Below, piece after piece: positions 49,256-52,500 of a DNA stretch of 52,500 bases (within the stretch, counting starts at the first letter, position 1; the number at the start of each line of letters is the position of its first letter). Origin of the DNA: Amoebophrya sp. A120. Taxonomy: Eukaryota; Sar; Dinophyceae; Syndiniales; Amoebophryaceae. The stretch lies in assembly GCA_905178155.1 (NCBI GenBank), contig CAJINV010000002.1:2990515-3043014 (forward strand). The letters run 5' to 3'. The notes below the pieces were generated by a model, which did not search any database, was not told where the DNA came from, and saw only the letters and a list, made by a program, of their open reading frames with translations. The translations under genes were made by a program, and so were the position numbers.

Positions 49256-51634
49256 ATGTGGCGCGCCACTACTTCCAGTACGTTCGGTCGGCAAATCCGT
49301 CAAGGTTTTGCCAATGCCAGGACATCAAGAGGCTCGTATCAGTACCAGCGTCGTACCTTCGTCGACAGCAGCACTGCTTCCTCGTCGTCTTACACCAGAA
49401 CAGCCTCATCTTCAAGCTCCACCTTCGGCGCAGAACAAACCTTCAACGCAGGATCTTCAGCCGGAGGAGCGGAAAATGCAGGTGGTTACGAGCAACAGTA
49501 CAATCAAGACGGCGGTAGTAGCAGTGGTAGCCAAAATAACACTTTCTTCGACTACATCTCCCAAACCTACGTTCCTGCGGCGGCAACTGCCTCTACTGGA
49601 GACACGACGACCAAAAGACAAAAATCCCCCCAACCTTTTTCCCGGGAGGCCACGAAGAGACAGGTGCAGCAGGACACGAATAAGTCGAAGGAAGAATACG
49701 ACAACCTCCTCGGCGGACCGACGCCCTCGCAAAGGTTCAAGGGTGGAACAACGGGTGAACAAAACAACAAACCATCTAAATCAACAAGCTACCTGGGAAG
49801 TAGAACAGCCTCTGCTGCTTCTACAACAACTTCTACTCCTGCACCGGTTTCCTACTTTTCCAACACAACGCATACTAGTTTTTCCATGAAGAACAATGTC
49901 GATTCCACCGCGAATGACTTGCTGAGAGACAAAACTTCGTCCCTGTTAAGAGCAAACAACAAGGAATTTTCTGTCCTCGGCACGGATTCGCGGTTTCTGA
50001 AGCAGAAATACCCGCGGGAATTCGCGATTTTCACCTCGATCGATCGGGACAACGACGGGATTATTACGGAAGAAGATTTGGAGGAATGCCTCCACCACTA
50101 CGGCGTCGCGGAGATGACGCACGAGCTGTTCCGGTTGATGACGGGCTCCTACCCAGAGTCCGCAGCGGATTTGGATAATGACCTGCAAACGGAAAATAGT
50201 GATGCAGGAACATCAAATAAACCCCCAATCGGCATCAATTTCGCCCAATTTTACGCTCATCTCGAAACTTTCCGGGTCCTCCGGATGACAGCAAGGTTGA
50301 GAATGTGGAAAGACTGCATTGGCTTAGGAGTGGCGGGCAACGTCGCGGGCCACATGGACCAGGCGGGGGAAGTGTCGAAAAACGAAGCGGTGTTTCACAA
50401 TCCGAAAACCCCCACTGCTCTTTTCGCCTTCTACGTGCCGAACGCGCAGAAGATTCTGTCGGAAAACAAGCACCACAGTTCGAAAAAACCGTTGACAGAG
50501 TCTCTGCGGAAGGAGTTGCAGCGGCTGAAACGGTTCCCGGTCACGAATAAGGTGATCGATTACCCGAGTAATCTGTTGGAAGAATTGGAAGCAGAGCAAC
50601 AGAAAAATCATGACAGCTTTTCCGGCTTTGGGGTATCATCAACTACGGCAACATCAGGTGCTGGTCAGAACTACAGTGTGCACCACATCAATCAAGAGAA
50701 CAAAAACTGGGATTTGTTGAAAGTGCAAGTCGAGCCCGAAGTGGCGTTGTTAGCGAAGATCGAGTATGACCACTCCATGGACCCGGAATTGCTAAAGGAG
50801 GGGAAAAGGAAAAAGGTCAAACGGTTAATCCCGATGAAGGTCGCCGCCTTCAACGACTGCTCCTTACGTTCGGAAATCGGGGGTGGCATGTTCAAATTTG
50901 CGGGAAAATTATCGGAAAAGAAAAACTGGGGGTTCGGGAGTAAAGGGATTTCTTTTCAGGCCTTTCCGGTTGACAAATTCAGTAAGGAAATCGCGAAGCC
51001 TATAATTGCAGGAGCTGTCGGGACTGCGAAGACCTCCACGATGAAGCAGCAAGATGAACAAGGTGTGAGCATGGGACCGCAGTACGACCACGGGAGGGAA
51101 GAGAAAGACAACTTCGCCCGGGCTTCGATCGGCAAAGCGGTGTCGGATGAGCACAAGATTCGGTCGACAAACCCGGAGGATAAAATGCCCAGTTTGGTCA
51201 GCAAATTGTGGATCACGAGTTACGTGCGGAGGAACAACGAAATCTTCGGCTACACCGTGCCGGCGTCGATCAACTCGTATTTGCTTTTCTACGAAGACTT
51301 GCTCCAGTGGATCGTCACGCAGATGAACCACCAGGGACGTTACGACAAGTGGGAAGACATTTCGGAGCTACTCGACGTCGCCAATTACCCACGGTACTGC
51401 TGGATCGCGCTGGGCGCCGGGCAGTACACCGACTGGGGGCAGAAACACTTCTTACATCCGGGGGATGAGGCGGTGGTGATTTTGTACCGAAACGACAGGT
51501 ACCCGGAGGAGGGCGGGCCGAGCATGGAAATCATCCGGAACATCTTTGACGAAAGGGGGAAGGTGCCCGAGGGAATTTCGTCGCTGCACCAGATTTTCGT
51601 TGACTCGCAAAACGTGAAGGGGAACGCGTTTTGA
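49256..51634 (+). CDS. EF-hand plus DUF5718-like protein, paralogue 2 (intronless)
   Basis: One uninterrupted frame of 792 codons. I start it at ATG 49256, where the N terminus (MWRATTSSTFGRQIRQGFAN) is Arg-rich with no acid, like a mitochondrial presequence; that localisation is inference. Residues about 35-220 are Ser/Thr/Gln-rich low complexity. One canonical EF-hand loop is at 263-274 (DRDNDGIITEED); the second is stretched and degenerate. The DUF5718-like domain runs from 356 (GLGVAGNVAGHMDQAGE) to the end, with LFAFYVP, VQVEPEVALL, MKVAAFND, SEKKNWGFGSKGI and WIALGAGQYTDWGQKHF. Bacterial members, as I recall them, lack EF-hands and are about 270 residues, so the Ca2+-binding half looks like a eukaryotic addition. 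No introner has entered this copy, unlike its neighbour. Confidence 0.8.
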   Translation: MWRATTSSTFGRQIRQGFANARTSRGSYQYQRRTFVDSSTASSSSYTRTASSSSSTFGAEQTFNAGSSAGGAENAGGYEQQYNQDGGSSSGSQNNTFFDYISQTYVPAAATASTGDTTTKRQKSPQPFSREATKRQVQQDTNKSKEEYDNLLGGPTPSQRFKGGTTGEQNNKPSKSTSYLGSRTASAASTTTSTPAPVSYFSNTTHTSFSMKNNVDSTANDLLRDKTSSLLRANNKEFSVLGTDSRFLKQKYPREFAIFTSIDRDNDGIITEEDLEECLHHYGVAEMTHELFRLMTGSYPESAADLDNDLQTENSDAGTSNKPPIGINFAQFYAHLETFRVLRMTARLRMWKDCIGLGVAGNVAGHMDQAGEVSKNEAVFHNPKTPTALFAFYVPNAQKILSENKHHSSKKPLTESLRKELQRLKRFPVTNKVIDYPSNLLEELEAEQQKNHDSFSGFGVSSTTATSGAGQNYSVHHINQENKNWDLLKVQVEPEVALLAKIEYDHSMDPELLKEGKRKKVKRLIPMKVAAFNDCSLRSEIGGGMFKFAGKLSEKKNWGFGSKGISFQAFPVDKFSKEIAKPIIAGAVGTAKTSTMKQQDEQGVSMGPQYDHGREEKDNFARASIGKAVSDEHKIRSTNPEDKMPSLVSKLWITSYVRRNNEIFGYTVPASINSYLLFYEDLLQWIVTQMNHQGRYDKWEDISELLDVANYPRYCWIALGAGQYTDWGQKHFLHPGDEAVVILYRNDRYPEEGGPSMEIIRNIFDERGKVPEGISSLHQIFVDSQNVKGNAF

Positions 51635-52157
51635 TGAGAAAAGATTTATTCTCAGAGGTTGTTCTTCAGGTGTAGTACTGCACAGAACGACGTTGGAGCT
51701 CGTTGCAGTGCAGTCATGCACCATTTTAGCAGTAGCACTACTAGTGCCTGTGTTTGATTGATGTAGTTTAGTTTCGTAGTTCTTTCTCAGCTGCTCGTGT
51801 TGGATACAAATTCTGTTTCTGGCCGAGTGAAGGTCTTCGTGTTGTAAATTAGGCTTTAATAGCTTTTCCTTTTGCTTTTTGTTTCGATTTCCCATTCCGA
51901 GAACATGTATGAGTATGAATCTATCTTGACTTTTCCACAGTGGCATTGCATCGCAAAGGAACAAGATGTTTTTTCATGCTGGTCCCTCTGCACGAACAAG
52001 AAAAATCGCAGGCTGGTGTTTGAATGAGACGCGCCGTGATGAGGATTTTTACTTAATACTGCTCTCATCAAGAGAAGCCGAATCTCAGCTGCAGCTTGCT
52101 GCTTGTCTTCTGGCCTTCAGTCTCGTGTTCACGGAGAATTTATTTCGCTCCAGATCG
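51635..52157. other. Intergenic region
   Basis: About 520 AT-rich bases after the stop. Minus-strand frames (for example 51452-51964) overlap the end of the gene and show no domain. Confidence 0.35.
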
Positions 52158-52500
52158 ATGATGAAAAGAGTCATCAACGTGAGGCGACAAGAGGCATTGC
52201 GATCATGCTCGATTCGTTTTATTCAAAACCACCCTCTGGTGGCGGCGGCGCAAGCAAAGAAAGTAGATCTTCAGATGCACAGCATTTTGATGCTCGCTTC
52301 CAGTTTATTCACGCTGTTGTTATACTTCTTGATGATGCTCAAGCTCATGGTTCAACAAGTTCAACCACTTGCAAGAACTACGCGACTAGTAGTTCAATGC
52401 AGCTTCCTCGCAGCTCGTTGTCGTTCCATGACCACTGCAAAAGCCGTGTTGATGGTGGCACGGCATGGTGGAGATCATCTGGTCTGGTTTTCACTGACGG
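52158..52500 (+). CDS. Possible gene start running off the window
   Basis: From ATG 52158 the frame stays open for 114 codons to the end of the window, and it is also open for some distance upstream. The translation begins MMKRVINVRRQEALRS (basic), then has a hydrophobic span SILMLASSLFTLLLYFLMML, then RHGGDHLVWFSLT at the edge. It could be a membrane protein with a short cytosolic N terminus. No family recognised and no downstream evidence available. Confidence 0.3.
   Translation, partial: MMKRVINVRRQEALRSCSIRFIQNHPLVAAAQAKKVDLQMHSILMLASSLFTLLLYFLMMLKLMVQQVQPLARTTRLVVQCSFLAARCRSMTTAKAVLMVARHGGDHLVWFSLT

Overview
This is eukaryotic nuclear DNA, most likely from a syndinian dinoflagellate parasite of the Amoebophrya type. 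That assignment is an inference. It rests on coding exons that are repeatedly interrupted by short inverted-repeat 'introner' elements lacking GT-AG boundaries, as reported for Amoebophrya genomes, together with spliceosomal GT-AG introns, Ser/Thr-rich proteins and a LINE-type retrotransposon.

The central observation is one intron-making mobile system. I could place 47 complete elements and one cut by the window edge inside six genes. Every complete element starts TAT and ends ATA, has family-specific terminal inverted repeats, and sits between copies of a 5-base target duplication: 34 exact, 10 with one mismatch, 3 poorer. Removing the element plus one duplication copy restores an open reading frame each time. 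At least ten families (A-J below) differ in their termini but mostly share the same internal hairpin words (AATTTGTAATGC / GCATGACAAAT). All three codon phases are hit.

Layout, all main genes on the + strand. 1-9565: 3' part of an unrecognised acidic protein split into 24 small exons by 23 introners. 9566-12098: non-coding, with a 24-26 base satellite bounded by a 44-base direct repeat. 12099-15106: TMEM164-like multi-pass membrane protein. 15107-17425: GC-rich non-coding block and a doubtful small minus-strand gene. 17426-18448: intronless NOL12/Rrp17-like nucleolar protein. 19310-20547: truncated duplicate of the start of the next gene, plus degenerate telomere-like repeats. 20966-32982: D-amino-acid-oxidase-type flavoenzyme, whose fourth intron is an 8.6 kb introner swollen with satellites and large foldback elements. 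33970-36982: coiled-coil protein with both introners and GT-AG introns. 38254-45064: WDR18/Ipi3-like WD40 protein; its third introner carries a nested LINE with poly(A) tail and target duplication. 45748-48547 and 49256-51634: tandem paralogues joining EF-hands to a DUF5718-like domain. The first has four introners and the second has none, which fixes the splice junctions independently. 52158-end: open frame running off the window.

The genes do not form a pathway. NOL12 and WDR18 are both ribosome-biogenesis factors by family; the rest look functionally unrelated. What links them is invasion by the same introner system.
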